64,000 bases of DNA from Siphonodentalium dalli (taxonomy: Eukaryota > Mollusca > Scaphopoda > Gadilida > Siphonodentaliidae): contig CP136062.1 in assembly GCA_032622095.1 (NCBI GenBank), positions 202,769,959-202,833,958 on the forward strand. Direction: 5' to 3'. Under the pieces are notes generated by a model. That model was given only the letters and a program-made list of their open reading frames with translations, was not told the DNA's origin and did no database searches. Both the position numbers and the translations under genes were made by a program. Position 1 is the stretch's first letter. Each line of letters begins with the position of its first letter. This document shows positions 22,785-33,050 of the stretch, piece after piece.

Positions 22785-22998
22785 TGACAATCATGGATAA
22801 AATGAACAGGTACCTTGACGAATATGTTTCAAACAGAACGTGTTCATCGTCATCTTAATATCATTAAATGGATAGGATTTACTATAATGATAATCACTGT
22901 TCAATTTATTTTGGTATCAAAGAAGATACCACGTGAGTCAGTGGACTATGAATTACTTCGTACGAATATATCACAACCCAATGATTACGAACAATACC
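22785..22998 (+). pseudogene. Polinton small membrane protein, likely frameshifted
   Basis: An ATG at 22785 opens a short frame (MDKMNRYLDEYVSN) that stops at about 22857. A second frame from 22815 carries a membrane-spanning stretch, IIKWIGFTIMIITVQFILV. The two probably formed one gene with a hydrophilic N-terminus and a single transmembrane helix. Small membrane proteins are common in Polintons, but I cannot name this one. Confidence 0.4.
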
Positions 22999-22999
22999 C

Positions 23000-23209
23000 A
23001 TGTGTTTTCGTGAAAAAGTGGACAATACGAACAAACATATTACTGTTACAGTCTGTAATAATCAAGGACACATTTATATCGACATTAGGCGAGTTGTGAA
23101 TAATTCTCCGACAATTATAGGTATTCCATTAAATTTTAACCAGTGGTCCATCTTTAAGCATACATTCAGTGATATCGACAAAATCATAAGAGAAGCCCTA
23201 GAATATTGA
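23000..23209 (+). CDS. Polinton PC4/p15-like ssDNA-binding protein
   Basis: 70 residues. ITVTVCNNQGHIYIDIRR and GIPLNFNQWSIFK match the strand pattern of the PC4/p15 transcriptional coactivator fold ('v.V....g..yidiR......GI.L...qw..l'). A small helix, DIDKIIREAL, ends it. PC4-like proteins bind single-stranded DNA and occur in many Polintons. It starts at ATG 23000 inside the end of the membrane-protein frame and may originally have had a longer N-terminus. Confidence 0.65.
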   Translation: MCFREKVDNTNKHITVTVCNNQGHIYIDIRRVVNNSPTIIGIPLNFNQWSIFKHTFSDIDKIIREALEY

Positions 23210-23243
23210 TTCTCTTTGAACAAAAATAGAAAGAACTACAAAT

Positions 23244-23690
23244 ATGGATAATTATTATCTGTACCTGACTAGCGACGATTCGAATAATAAATATCCCGAT
23301 AATCGTCCTCTCGACTTCACAATAGAGTTACCTGGTGTATTAATGTTGAAAGGCACGTGGTTATGTTGTCTGAAAGACATACACATAACTGGTCATATAG
23401 ACACGGATTTATTATATATCTGTTCGGATATATGCGGAGAATCAATAGCGTGTGACACATCATTCCCCATCCTCAGGGTAATAAAGCGAGACACACGTGA
23501 TACGGTTGAAGGGATCAGTCGTAGTTTTGAGAACTCATTCTGCATAAACGTCAGGCACGATAAACTTCAGCGTCTCAGGATTTTTATAAGAGGCGATAAA
23601 TTTTCTAAAATAAAGGCAGAAAAAAGAGTGACTTGTACACTACATTTGAAGAAGAAACATGTCGGCCCCGTATATTCCAGCAGATATTGA
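23244..23690 (+). CDS. Polinton minor capsid (penton-type) protein
   Basis: 148 residues, open and with a clean ATG. The motifs YYLYLTSDDSNNKYPDNRP, DFTIELPG, LYICSDICGES and RLRIFIRGD recur in this order in Maverick minor capsid proteins (single jelly-roll, forming capsid vertices). It lies two genes upstream of the major capsid, as expected. The last 32 bases overlap the next ORF in another frame. It is short for the family, so part of the C-terminus may be trimmed by the overlap. Confidence 0.75.
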   Translation: MDNYYLYLTSDDSNNKYPDNRPLDFTIELPGVLMLKGTWLCCLKDIHITGHIDTDLLYICSDICGESIACDTSFPILRVIKRDTRDTVEGISRSFENSFCINVRHDKLQRLRIFIRGDKFSKIKAEKRVTCTLHLKKKHVGPVYSSRY

Positions 23691-23970
23691 AAAGTGGAGA
23701 AAACATTTCAGAGACATGATTGATGGGAAGTTAACACCCGATAATAATTATTTTCTTACTGGAACTCAAAATAGTGATGGTGAAGAAGGCATTCTAAAAC
23801 CACGTATTAACATAGTTACGCCCGTCGCACAAGCGATTGAAATGGCTAAGGCCGAAGTTGCAGATAAGTTGACACACACACGTAAAGCACACAAAAGAAC
23901 CAATAAGAGGGTATTAGCTGGAGGTCTGTCTCTTAATAAGAAAGTGAAAAGCAAATTGTTATTCCATTAG
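23659..23970 (+). CDS. Polinton small capsid-associated protein
   Basis: 103 residues: SAPYIPADIEKWRKHFRDM, then ILKPRINIVTPVAQAIEMAK and a basic end (RKAHKRTNKR, KKVKSKL). A protein of this size between the minor and major capsid genes is usual in animal Mavericks. A role in capsid assembly or DNA condensation is inferred from the basic tail and position only. It overlaps the minor capsid gene and stops 7 bases before the major capsid start. Confidence 0.55.
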   Translation: MSAPYIPADIEKWRKHFRDMIDGKLTPDNNYFLTGTQNSDGEEGILKPRINIVTPVAQAIEMAKAEVADKLTHTRKAHKRTNKRVLAGGLSLNKKVKSKLLFH

Positions 23971-23977
23971 CCAAATC

Positions 23978-25231
23978 ATGAATGAATTCCGAGAGTACCA
24001 TACTGATAAATTGGCCTTATTTCAAGCGCCAGTGGTTGACAGTGGAATACAATCGACAGAATGGATAAATTACAGGCCTATGAATCAACTGACAGACACG
24101 GCAGCTCTGGAGTTCAATGTTCCAGCCATGGCCACAACCTACATGGATCTCAAACGCACATTGCTACTTCTCAAACTAAAAATAACGAAACAAGATGGTT
24201 CGACTATAACAGTTAATGACGAGGTGGCTCTCATAAATGGCCCCCTAAATTCGATATTTTCGCAGGTCGATTTGAATATACAGCAAGTTCAAGTGGGTCC
24301 GAATTATCCCTACAAGGCATATTTCGATGTACTCTTGCAAACTGAACGTAAGGAAGAACTACATAGACAATCATTCGAAAAGGACACGGCGGGTTCTATG
24401 GATATGACAGATTCGAAAAGTGGGAACACTGGTCTGTATTACAGGTCCAGAACTACACGTAACAGTAAAATAATGGACATTGTGGGATCAATTCAGCTTG
24501 ACTTCTTCCAACAGGACAAATTACTACTAAATGGACTTCCCCTCACCCTAAAATTCTGGCAGACTAGAGATGTTTTTAGACTGATGTATACGGGAACCAC
24601 GGAGACATACAAGTTGAAAATACAGGAAGCTAATTTGAGACTAGCGACTGTGAAAGTTAACCCAGGTGTATTACTCAGACATACAGAGTCACTCAAGAAA
24701 AGGAATGCGTGTTATCCTTTTTCAAAATCTATTATAAAGACGTATACAATTTCAAAAGGGCAGTTCAGTTTAGGAGAAGATAATCTCTTTCAAGGAGATG
24801 TACTTAATAATTGTATTATTGGTTTAGTATCATCAAAAGCTGAGAGCGGTTCACACGATAAGAACCCGTTCAACTTTACGGATTTTGGATGTAACTTCGT
24901 AGGATTTTAGGTCAATGGTCAATGCCCTCCCACGCTCTTCAACCCAATTTTTCCAGTAAGGAATATGTGGAAGCATACAATACGCTGATAAAAGATATGA
25001 AAAGCAGAGCCGTTCAAATTACTTATGGTGATTATGCATTATGGTTATTGCATATATAGGATAAACCCGCACGGAATTAATCATGATCGAGTTATACCAC
25101 AGAATGGTCACACCCGACTTGAGATTAAATTCGCATCGGCTTTGAAAGACAATTGTATAGTAATAATTGTTTATGCCAAATTTCCTGCTGTTCACAAAGT
25201 TGATGAAAGTCGTAAAGTTTCCATTGAATAA
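23978..25231 (+). pseudogene. Polinton major capsid protein (double jelly-roll), C-terminal lesions
   Basis: The open part, 23978-24910 (310 residues), shows the N-terminal half of the family: STEWINYRPMNQLTD, LEFNVP, TYMDLKRTLLLLKLKI, PLNSIFSQVDLNI and YPYKAYFDVLL. It continues to NPFNFTDFGCNFVGF and a TAG at 24908. The coding signal continues in other frames: NFSSKEYVEAYNTL (about 24950), GDYALWLLHI (25029) and LEIKFASALKDNCIVI (25122-25165). The native gene therefore ended near 25231. At least two frame changes plus stops break it. This is the capsid-forming protein that links Polintons to viruses. Confidence 0.85.
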
Positions 25232-27986
25232 TGAATACACATGGACTCAGGAGGGTGATAAATAGTTTCACAAACCATGATGAGGTAGATGTTTGTCACA
25301 TAGACAAATTGCCTCTTTATATACAGTATCCACGAAGATAAATTACCAGAGTTTTCCTTTGGACCTGCATATTTTTCGAGGATTGATTGTGGTGATGGGC
25401 ACTGTACTTCTGGATTCTAACAGATCTTTGATCGTGGTGAATTGATGAGCTGAGAATTTTCAAAGTTCAAAGAGAAGCCCCGAACTTTACACACCCCTTT
25501 GTCCTTATTGGTTCTATACGCATAATTCTTGGGTCCACCAGACACAAATTCCACTATGTATTCGTCAGGGTCTAACTCACTAGTCAACTGTCCCAGATAG
25601 TCACCCAGAGGGGGGGGGTCAATTTGATCCTGCGTTCTGCTGAATATACAACTATCCGTATCGTAATATAACACTCTTCTGTCCACAGAATGAAGAACTT
25701 CGCATAGCATTAATCTCGCGTGACACGTCGTGAACGTGGCCAAATATATGTTATTTGATTATCCGCATGGTGTACATTGATTTCTGTAAGTCCACTCCAT
25801 TTGAAGAATGTCATCGGTTATTACATGAAAATTTTCCATTTGTTTCATAGGATTTCTTGTTCTGATTCGTGGAAATATTCTGTCTGTTTGAAATTTTGAT
25901 TCTGGCCCCATTTTCCCCAAAAAGAATTGAGCATCAATTTTGAAATTTGTCTCAATCCTGGATTTCTTTCGATGTTTTCCCTGTCCAGCAAGATACCTTC
26001 GTTGTCGTTATAATACGATATGTATTTGTCCATGTCTTCTGTAGATTTTATCCAATCCGGAGGACCACTGGCCTGTTGTTTAAACTTTAAGAATGTGTTT
26101 ATATATTCAGTGAATAATCCATTTTGTTGTCCATATTCAGACGTTTCTGTCCAATGGTATATTTCATATATTTTGAGAATCTGGTATCCTAGTTTGATTG
26201 CTGTCTCTAATTCCGGAATACACCAAACGCCAGTGCAAGGTCGTTGGTTTTCATTATCAGCACAAGTTCTACACAGTGGAAATTTCAGTTTACCATTGGA
26301 TCGATACGGTAATACTGGGTGATAGATGCCTCTAGGTGGTAGAATCTTGACTTGAGCTATACCGAAGTAATCCTTAAGGTATGTGATGTCATCACCCAAA
26401 ATGATTTTTGGATGTCCAACTGGGTATCGAGCGTATTTATGCACTTTTGGATAGAGATGTGAAATCAAAATAGTTTATAGTGCAATTTCGTGGCGTTCGT
26501 TCTACCACCGTAAAACCTGTCTCTATGATCTAGTCGTTCAACAATGTCCAAACTAGTAATGAAATCACGAAGCTCAGGATTAGTCTTTTGGTCATCGACG
26601 AATTGATGTTCCCAAATGCACACGTATTTAATACCTAGACTTTCTATATACTTCTTTTTCTGCATCAGTCCGTATAATTCATTAGGTGTCTGCTTGATTA
26701 TTGGATTCTTGACTATGTCTCTATCGTGACTCAGGCAATGTTTACATCCATGAAATTGACATCCATGGAATTCGAATGCCGTGTTTATCTCTTCACAAAA
26801 TCCATCTAATCTGTACTTGGTAACTTTGAGTGTTTTTTCACGTCCGTTCAAAGCGTGTGTTATGTGGATTTTATCTTGAACATTATTTATTCCAACCATT
26901 GAATCGAACTTTTGCTGTATTGATTTTATACGGAGTTTTGGGAACCAGTGATATTGGTGATGTGAGAAATTCTTTCTCTCGTAATCGCACGTTGTGTTCA
27001 TCTTGAAGCTGCGTTTGCTGAACCCATTCACCTTTGTATAAAATCGACAAAGTTCCATCTTTACATTTAGCTGGAAGCCACGTTTTGTCATCTGTACTTA
27101 AACGCACTCTCCATTCCTCGTCGACAAACTTCGTTCTGAATATTCCCATGCATACCGATGCGATAGTATCGTATTGGAATGGATCAACGGCACCAACCAG
27201 TTTGAATTTCATATCACCAGAAAAAAAACTCATCAATTACTGGCTGTATATTTCCAGTCGCTTCCATGATATAGTTTCTGAATTTGATACAAGCTTGTCT
27301 CAAAATATTGACATCACTGCGACAATAATCCAATATGTGTTTCTTGAAGATAAAACTGCATTTGTTTGAGCCGCGTGCCATTTCATGAAGTCTTTTCTTT
27401 CAACCACGCCCATACAGTCAGCGCCATAATATTTGGCATCGGGATATGGTCCTTCAAAATTCTGGTGGCTGGCTTATTGAAAAGTGTGGGAACCATCCTT
27501 TTTTCTCACCATCAAGACCGAATGTTTTTGGTAACAGTGATAACTTCATTGGTAAAAGGCTGAGACTATCCAATACTTTGATAATAAGATCTTTTTCCAC
27601 ATGTTAATCAATTTGGATCCATTATATATAACTTTGGGTCTCAAAGACTGATCTATGAGATATTCCATGAGAAAATAGCCATCTTAACCCTTGGAGTTGT
27701 GAGCCAGTGCTATGAATCACTTATGTTGTTCAGAGAATAATTATTTACCAAACTGTTCACCGGTATCAGGACCGCTAAATATAACTTCACGGAGTCTGCA
27801 TGTATCCAGACATAAATTCCTGTCATTCTTCTCATCACCGTTATTACAAGCATCACATAGAGGACCACAATGTCTACAGGTCGGTTTCATTTCCAGTGAG
27901 TCATTCATACATTCGTATCAAGCTGTTTGCGCAACGAGGAATTTGGGTGTATGTTGAACTTTTCCACACCATGTTTTGAAACAGTT

Positions 27987-29125
27987 CTGAAAAGTAATAA
28001 TTGAACTTTTTAACCTCTAGCTTTATTGATAATAATAAAATAAACATCTAGGATTTGTCACTGATTAATTAAACTAAAAAAAAGTGTGACATATTTTTTA
28101 TTCGAGGTTCAACGTTAGTCTAATAAAGAGCGTTCATGTAAAATAAAATTCAGATACCTATACTACAAAACTCTTTTCACTAAAGATGTTACACATTTTC
28201 AATGTGTCGAGAATTAAAAATTTAAATCAAAAATAAAATGTCAATAAGTCAATTACTCTGCCTGTGTTTGGGTTAACATCTGTGATAAAAAACCAGTTTA
28301 CTTGAAAAAATAAATAATATTGTTAGGGCGTGACAGAATGGCCCTAAAATTACTCGTTCCCATCTACGTGTCAATATTAAAATCCATAATAAATTTTATG
28401 ATGATCCGACCAAAGGTACGACCTGTAGCCTGTATTGTTGACGACTCACACACGCACATGGATACCAAGTTCAATAGCTTTACAAAGCAAAGTTAAACAT
28501 TATGCAAATATATATTTTCAACAACGAAGATAGTATGTTTGGAATGTACCTATACTACAAAGCTCTTTTCACTAAATATGTGACACATATTCAATGTGTC
28601 GAGAATTAAAAAATGGAAAATTAAATGGCAATGTTGCACAATGTGTTGAGAAATAAAATTGGAAAATTAAATGGCAATTCAGATACCTATACTACAAAGC
28701 TCTAAATATGTTGCACATTTTTCAATGTGTCCAGAATTAAAAATTGGAAAAATAAATGGCAATGTTACCCATTTTCAATGTGTCGAGAAATAAAATTGGA
28801 AAATAAAATGGTAATAACTCAATTATTCTGCCTGTGATCGGGTTAACATCTGTGACTCGGTTTACTTGAAATACATATATTATTGAGGGCCTTAACTTTG
28901 GTGTCAGGTCGAATTCAAGCATGTAATTGTTATATAGTAAACTCACATACAGAATTAAAAAAAAAAAAAAAAAACCAGATAAAGAGCGTTCTTCGATAAT
29001 ATAGTCTCATATAAAATAAAGAGCGTTTCTACTTTTCGTGTCGATAATAAAGAGCGTTACATTATCGTGATTTCGACTGTAATGTATTGTTATTAAATAT
29101 ATATTACAATTAGGTTAAGACTCAC
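27987..29125 (-). other. Putative spliceosomal intron inside Polinton PolB
   Basis: The minus-strand donor CAG|gtgagtctt (29126/29125) and acceptor ttattacttttcag|AAC (27987/27986) bound 1139 AT-rich bases. Coding flanks join in phase 0: AMCQ before and NCFKTWCG after, restoring the cysteine spacing of the domain. The intron holds four or more degenerate units with 'cacattttcaatgtgtcgag' (about 28192, 28585, 28708, 28768), each a small stem-loop, and several aataaagagcgtt words. Confidence 0.7.
28115..29062. repeat. AT-rich degenerate repeats within the PolB intron
   Basis: Two word families alternate. 'acacattttcaatgtgt', often followed by cgagaattaaaaatt, forms a perfect short hairpin. 'aataaagagcgtt' occurs at about 28122, 28978, 29017 and 29047. 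The phrase cagatacctatactacaaa also repeats at 28150 and 28678. A17 occurs near 28957-28973. Confidence 0.7.
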
Positions 29126-30839
29126 CTGACACATAGCACATTTCTTGCATGTATGATCGTCTTTACATTCCTGGTAATTACTTCTATGCAAAGGTGAAAC
29201 ATTCCAGTAGATCTTGTTGAAAGGTTTCAAAGTCAAAGAAGCAGAATTTCGCTCTTTCCGTGTCAGTAACAGGAGGTATGGCCCTTAGATAACATTCGTG
29301 TCCTGACATCGTGTATTTGTCACATGATTTACAGAATTGCTCTCCACACACGTGTTGATTTGGCCGTCTTTTCCGTCTATCTATGACTTTGGTACAGTCC
29401 AGATATTTCCACCATTTCGCACAAGGAGCTGTCGTTTCTTTCGAAGCTTGATCAACATGTTTTTCTTTATGGCGCAGGAAACATTGGTGAGAAAAAACAC
29501 GTCATGTTGCAATCCGAACAATGTTCTTTGATTTCACTTTGTTCGCATGTATCGCTTTTACACACGAAACATGTGAGTTCACAATAATGATTTCCTTTGG
29601 TTGAATAGTGTTTTAAGCAATGCACACAGAAATATCCTGCACTAAAAAATCCCGTTATGGATTGGATAGCGTGAAAATGTTCATTATCAGTTAGATATAA
29701 ATATATCACTTGCCTTTCTGGACCATCTGTATGCGCGCTGGTGATGAATTTATTTCCTAGTCTTAGACTAGCACTAACGACTAATATGGTCAAATTCAAA
29801 CTGTCCTCGAATGCTTTTAGGTCTGCTAAACTGGCGGGTCAGTCGGTTGGTACACCGGCAATGTCACTGATTGCTTTCGCTAATTTTCTTTGCTCAGTAC
29901 GTCCTTTGTTTAACATAGCTCGGTAATAATGGTGCGGTACATTTGTGTAGTCCATTGTAAGCTGTATATTACTTCTTGTTCCTCTATTCTTGGTTATCTC
30001 TTGCCATTCCTCAGGACTGCAGATATTTAATTTACACCAACAAATGCCGATAGCACGAGCCATACACATATTGTCTGTATTTTCAATTGTAACGACGAAG
30101 TTTTATTCCTTAAAATATTACTTTCATCATGTAACGCTGTTATTTTACGTCGTATGCCACCCTAAGGTAACACAATTGTGCCTATATATATGATGATTCG
30201 ATTCTGTCTATCACTGTATTAGCATTTAACGTTTGTAGCGTTTGTAATGGACTATTATAGGATTGTCCAAACTTTCATGGTGAATAATAACTCTGCCGAG
30301 ATCATTGTCCGCCAAATTTCCACGATCTTGCTGTATAGTATCCACGAACATTGAATGTAGATTCTTGTATATGTCAATTAACTTTTTGTCTTTTTAACTT
30401 TCATCAAGTTTGATTTCGTAAGTTTTCTGTGTAGCCAAATTGTTACCGAAGGTCCGTTCACTTCTTTTGTGAATACTATATCCTGTTATTTGGATATCTG
30501 AACTGCTAGTGGCTTCACTGTCTGACTTTGCAGGCTCTTCGTTTTGATGAGGTGTCTGTTCACCGTCTCTGTTTTGTAAGCCTGATGTTCCAGCTGTATC
30601 AGGTTGTGAGTTGTAATGATCATTTTTAGGTTGACCATCTTCTCAGTATCCGATTTGGTTCGGCCAAGGGTCATCTCCTGAACAACGTGCCAATGCTTCG
30701 ATAATATCTTCATGAATCTGATAATCTTCTATATCTCTGTCGTATTCCTCGATATATTGAAGCAGAAGTTCTATCTCATAAATTCCCCACTCCGTCAGAG
30801 GTGTCATTAATTCTTCATCCATTTTTGTATAAGTCGTGA

Positions 30840-31260
30840 GAAGTGATTACATGGTTGTCTATTCACTATATATGCGATGAAGTTTCGTCATAGATATGTA
30901 TATACCATATCACCCAAATATAGTTAGATAAGCTGGGTCAAAAAAGTAGATAAGATTATATTTATACTTGAGCTTAAGTATGCATAGTTCAATAAGATAA
31001 CCACATGTGCAGTTGATAAGATTACTTACTTTACTATATGTATGCATAACTCAATAAGATAATCGTATGTGCAGATGATAAAATTCTATTCATACTTGAG
31101 CGTATGTATGCATAGTTCGCTAAGATAATCGTATGTTCGGGTGATAAGATTACTTACTTGGGCGTGTGTAGTGATAACTCAATAAGCTGCTTATATGTAC
31201 AGGTGTTGGCATTAACGCGATAAGCTGCTAACTTGTACGGGTGATCATACAAGCAAATAA
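30840..31260. repeat. Tandem ~60-bp repeats between PolB and right TIR
   Basis: About five degenerate units: 'gataagattacttactt', 'tatgcataactcaataagataa', 'tcgtatgtgcagatgataa'. They lie upstream of the PolB start codon and contain direct and inverted copies of 'ataagctgct'. They could hold the PolB promoter or an origin; neither is shown. Confidence 0.6.
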
Positions 31261-31375
31261 TGATGTTATGGCCGTGTTTGGGATATTACTTTTATTCGGT
31301 ATGAAACATATTCTTTTTCAACGTTTGAGAGTATGACACTTATGAATAAAGAGCGTTGCTGTGAGATAGGTAATA

Positions 31376-33044
31376 CTATACATTACTCCGTATTTGGTTA
31401 TGGCCGTGTTGGAGAAGTTTCTATAAAATGTTCAGCGTTTGAGAGTACGGCACTTATGAATAATGAGCGTCGCTGTGAGATGGGTAATACTATACATTAC
31501 TCCGTATTTGCATCAATGTCCAACGTGTATGTATACGCGTACGAATGGGTGAGGGGATGGGGTGTGGGGGCAGGGGAGGGGATGTGGGATGGGAGGGTGG
31601 CATATTATGACGTAGGTCTGTGACAAAAATTGAGTGGAAAATCTCTTGTATATAAGTTGTAAAAGATTTTTAACACGATAGACCCCAGAAAGAGATTATT
31701 ATTGAAAAGATAATCGAGTATACATTTATTTATTGATGACATAAAATACAACGTTATACACAATACAATCAACAGCTCTTCCGTGTATTATTTTTAGAGC
31801 TACAAGTCGACAGAATCGTCCGACATTTCCTCGGACGAATAGGCACTATCCAGCAGATATGAATATTCTGCAGCCAATTCCATTTCAATGTCCCAATTAT
31901 CCGCGGGCTGCTGATAACTGCTGGTATTGGAATCAGAATCCGAGCTAGTCCACGACGACTGCGAACTGGTGGTCCAATATTCATTATCCACGTCCAGATA
32001 ATAACTGTCTGACAATTCTGTGGACTGGTCCGAGTCGCTGTCATCCTGGCCATTGTCACCATCAGCATGAATGCATACATTCAATCTATAGGGAATAATA
32101 GGCATGTCCCAATAATCACCATGTACATCCATATAAGAACTGTCTGACAATTCTGTCGACTGGTCCCAGTCACTATCATTAGCATTTTCATCGGATTCAT
32201 CATCAGCAGTGGTCTCGTGTTCATCATTACTTTCATTAACATTTCGTTGAGCCTTGTCCTCGTGTTGGTAATTATCCTCGTGTTGGTCATTGTGACCAAT
32301 CCATTGGTATATGCATAAACATAAAAATTTCATAATTTCTTCAATCATCATGTTTGTCGATAGTGTGTGGTATGACAATATATATTTTTTGTCGAGAATA
32401 TATACCTGAAAACAAAATGTGAACATCTGCAGACACCTAATTGATATATAAACTAGTTAAGCTATTTGTAGACATCGTTAAATAAATTTAAAAAAAAAAT
32501 TGTTGCAAACAATACCGAGTTTCATGAAAATATTATAATTTGTCTGAAACTTGTATTAAATTCACAAACACAGTGTCTGTACTTTGATGTTAGAGAATGC
32601 GATGGATTTGCTTTAAGCAAATCACATGCAGCATTAAAGCCTTTCTGAACCTTTAAGTCATTTGCATCAGATGAGATTACATGACCAATACAATACAACA
32701 CCTGTGTGTAAAATCATTTGTATCAGATATTTTGGTAAAGCTTGTCTGAATCACCCTGTTTGCATCTTGCTTTCTCAGTTCTACTAAAAGCTATTTGTAT
32801 CAGGTTTCTTGATCTATTAACCAATTCTTCACACATGTTCAAAATATACACACACACACCCAATTTTAACAATGACGCTCAAAATACTATATCACTATGA
32901 CGACCTACCCAATGGCACTCAAAATATACTTACGCCCATTTTTATTAACGACTCTCAAATATATAGTACTATAACACTTATCATACTCAAAATACATTTA
33001 CGCCCAATTTTACGATTGTCGTCAACGAGTCCCATATTACTACT
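31376..33044 (-). repeat. Polinton right terminal inverted repeat
   Basis: The reverse complement of 18229-19910 with scattered differences. It begins (outer end) AGTAGTAATATGGGACTCG and ends at ctatacattactccg. It holds the intact copy of the acidic ORF. A partial tandem copy of its inner end (actccgtatttg, gagagtatgacacttatgaata) lies just inside, at 31330-31375. Confidence 0.9.
31800..32351 (-). CDS. TIR-encoded acidic Ser/Asp/Trp-rich protein, right copy (intact)
   Basis: 183 residues from ATG 32351 (MMIEEIMKF). A short N-terminal hydrophobic patch (FLCLCIYQWIG) is followed by an Asp/Glu/Asn-rich region (NDQHEDNYQHED) and two copies of 'DQSTELSDS(S/Y)Y(M/L)DV'. A Ser/Trp-rich segment, TTSSQSSWTSSDSDS, and an acidic tail end it. 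The net charge is strongly negative. It is the same gene as in the left TIR, where a stop interrupts it. Upstream in-frame codons extend to 32426 but MMIEE is the likelier start because both copies share it. No family recognised; an activation-domain or chromatin-decoy role would be speculation. Confidence 0.6.
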   Translation of the reverse strand: MMIEEIMKFLCLCIYQWIGHNDQHEDNYQHEDKAQRNVNESNDEHETTADDESDENANDSDWDQSTELSDSSYMDVHGDYWDMPIIPYRLNVCIHADGDNGQDDSDSDQSTELSDSYYLDVDNEYWTTSSQSSWTSSDSDSNTSSYQQPADNWDIEMELAAEYSYLLDSAYSSEEMSDDSVDL

Positions 33045-33050
33045 ACTCAT
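33045..33050. other. Right target site duplication of the Polinton, ACTCAT
   Basis: Identical to 18223-18228. Removing the element with one copy of the hexamer puts the LINE RT frame back in register. Confidence 0.9.

Larger units (their letters stand above)
25300..30822 (-). pseudogene. Polinton protein-primed DNA polymerase B, with intron and stops
   Basis: The N-terminus starts at ATG 30822 (MDEELMTPLTEWG). A Cys-rich region (29467-29799, GFFSAGYFCVHC) follows, then exonuclease motif FFDFET (about 29215), exonuclease II AHNSKG-DGYFL (27655-27705) and a cysteine patch, DGFCEEINTAFEFHGC (26740-26820). The polymerase motifs are a Tx1-independent TSLYP-like 'SHLYP' (26440), KLMLNSFWGKWG (25915) and YYDTDSCIF (25650-25680). 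Stops occur at several places, for example in AHNSKG-stop-DGY and near 27940, along with frameshifts. An intron at 27987-29125 keeps frame. Convergent orientation to the capsid genes is normal for Polintons. The exact C-terminus near 25300 is uncertain. Confidence 0.85.
18229..33044 (+). mobile_element. Maverick/Polinton DNA transposon, 14.8 kb, complete ends
   Basis: Both ends start AGTAGT(T/A)ATATGGGACTCG and form ~1.7-kb terminal inverted repeats. The element is flanked by a 6-bp duplication and interrupts a LINE RT. Plus-strand genes run ATPase, two small conserved proteins, integrase, chromodomain tail, membrane protein, PC4-like, minor capsid, small capsid-associated protein and major capsid. 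DNA polymerase B is on the minus strand. These are the hallmark Polinton genes (integrase, PolB, packaging ATPase, two capsid proteins). No adenain-like cysteine protease was recognised. Nonsense and frameshift changes in ATPase, integrase, major capsid and PolB show the copy is inactive. The ends are intact and the TIRs still match closely, so it is not ancient. Confidence 0.95.
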
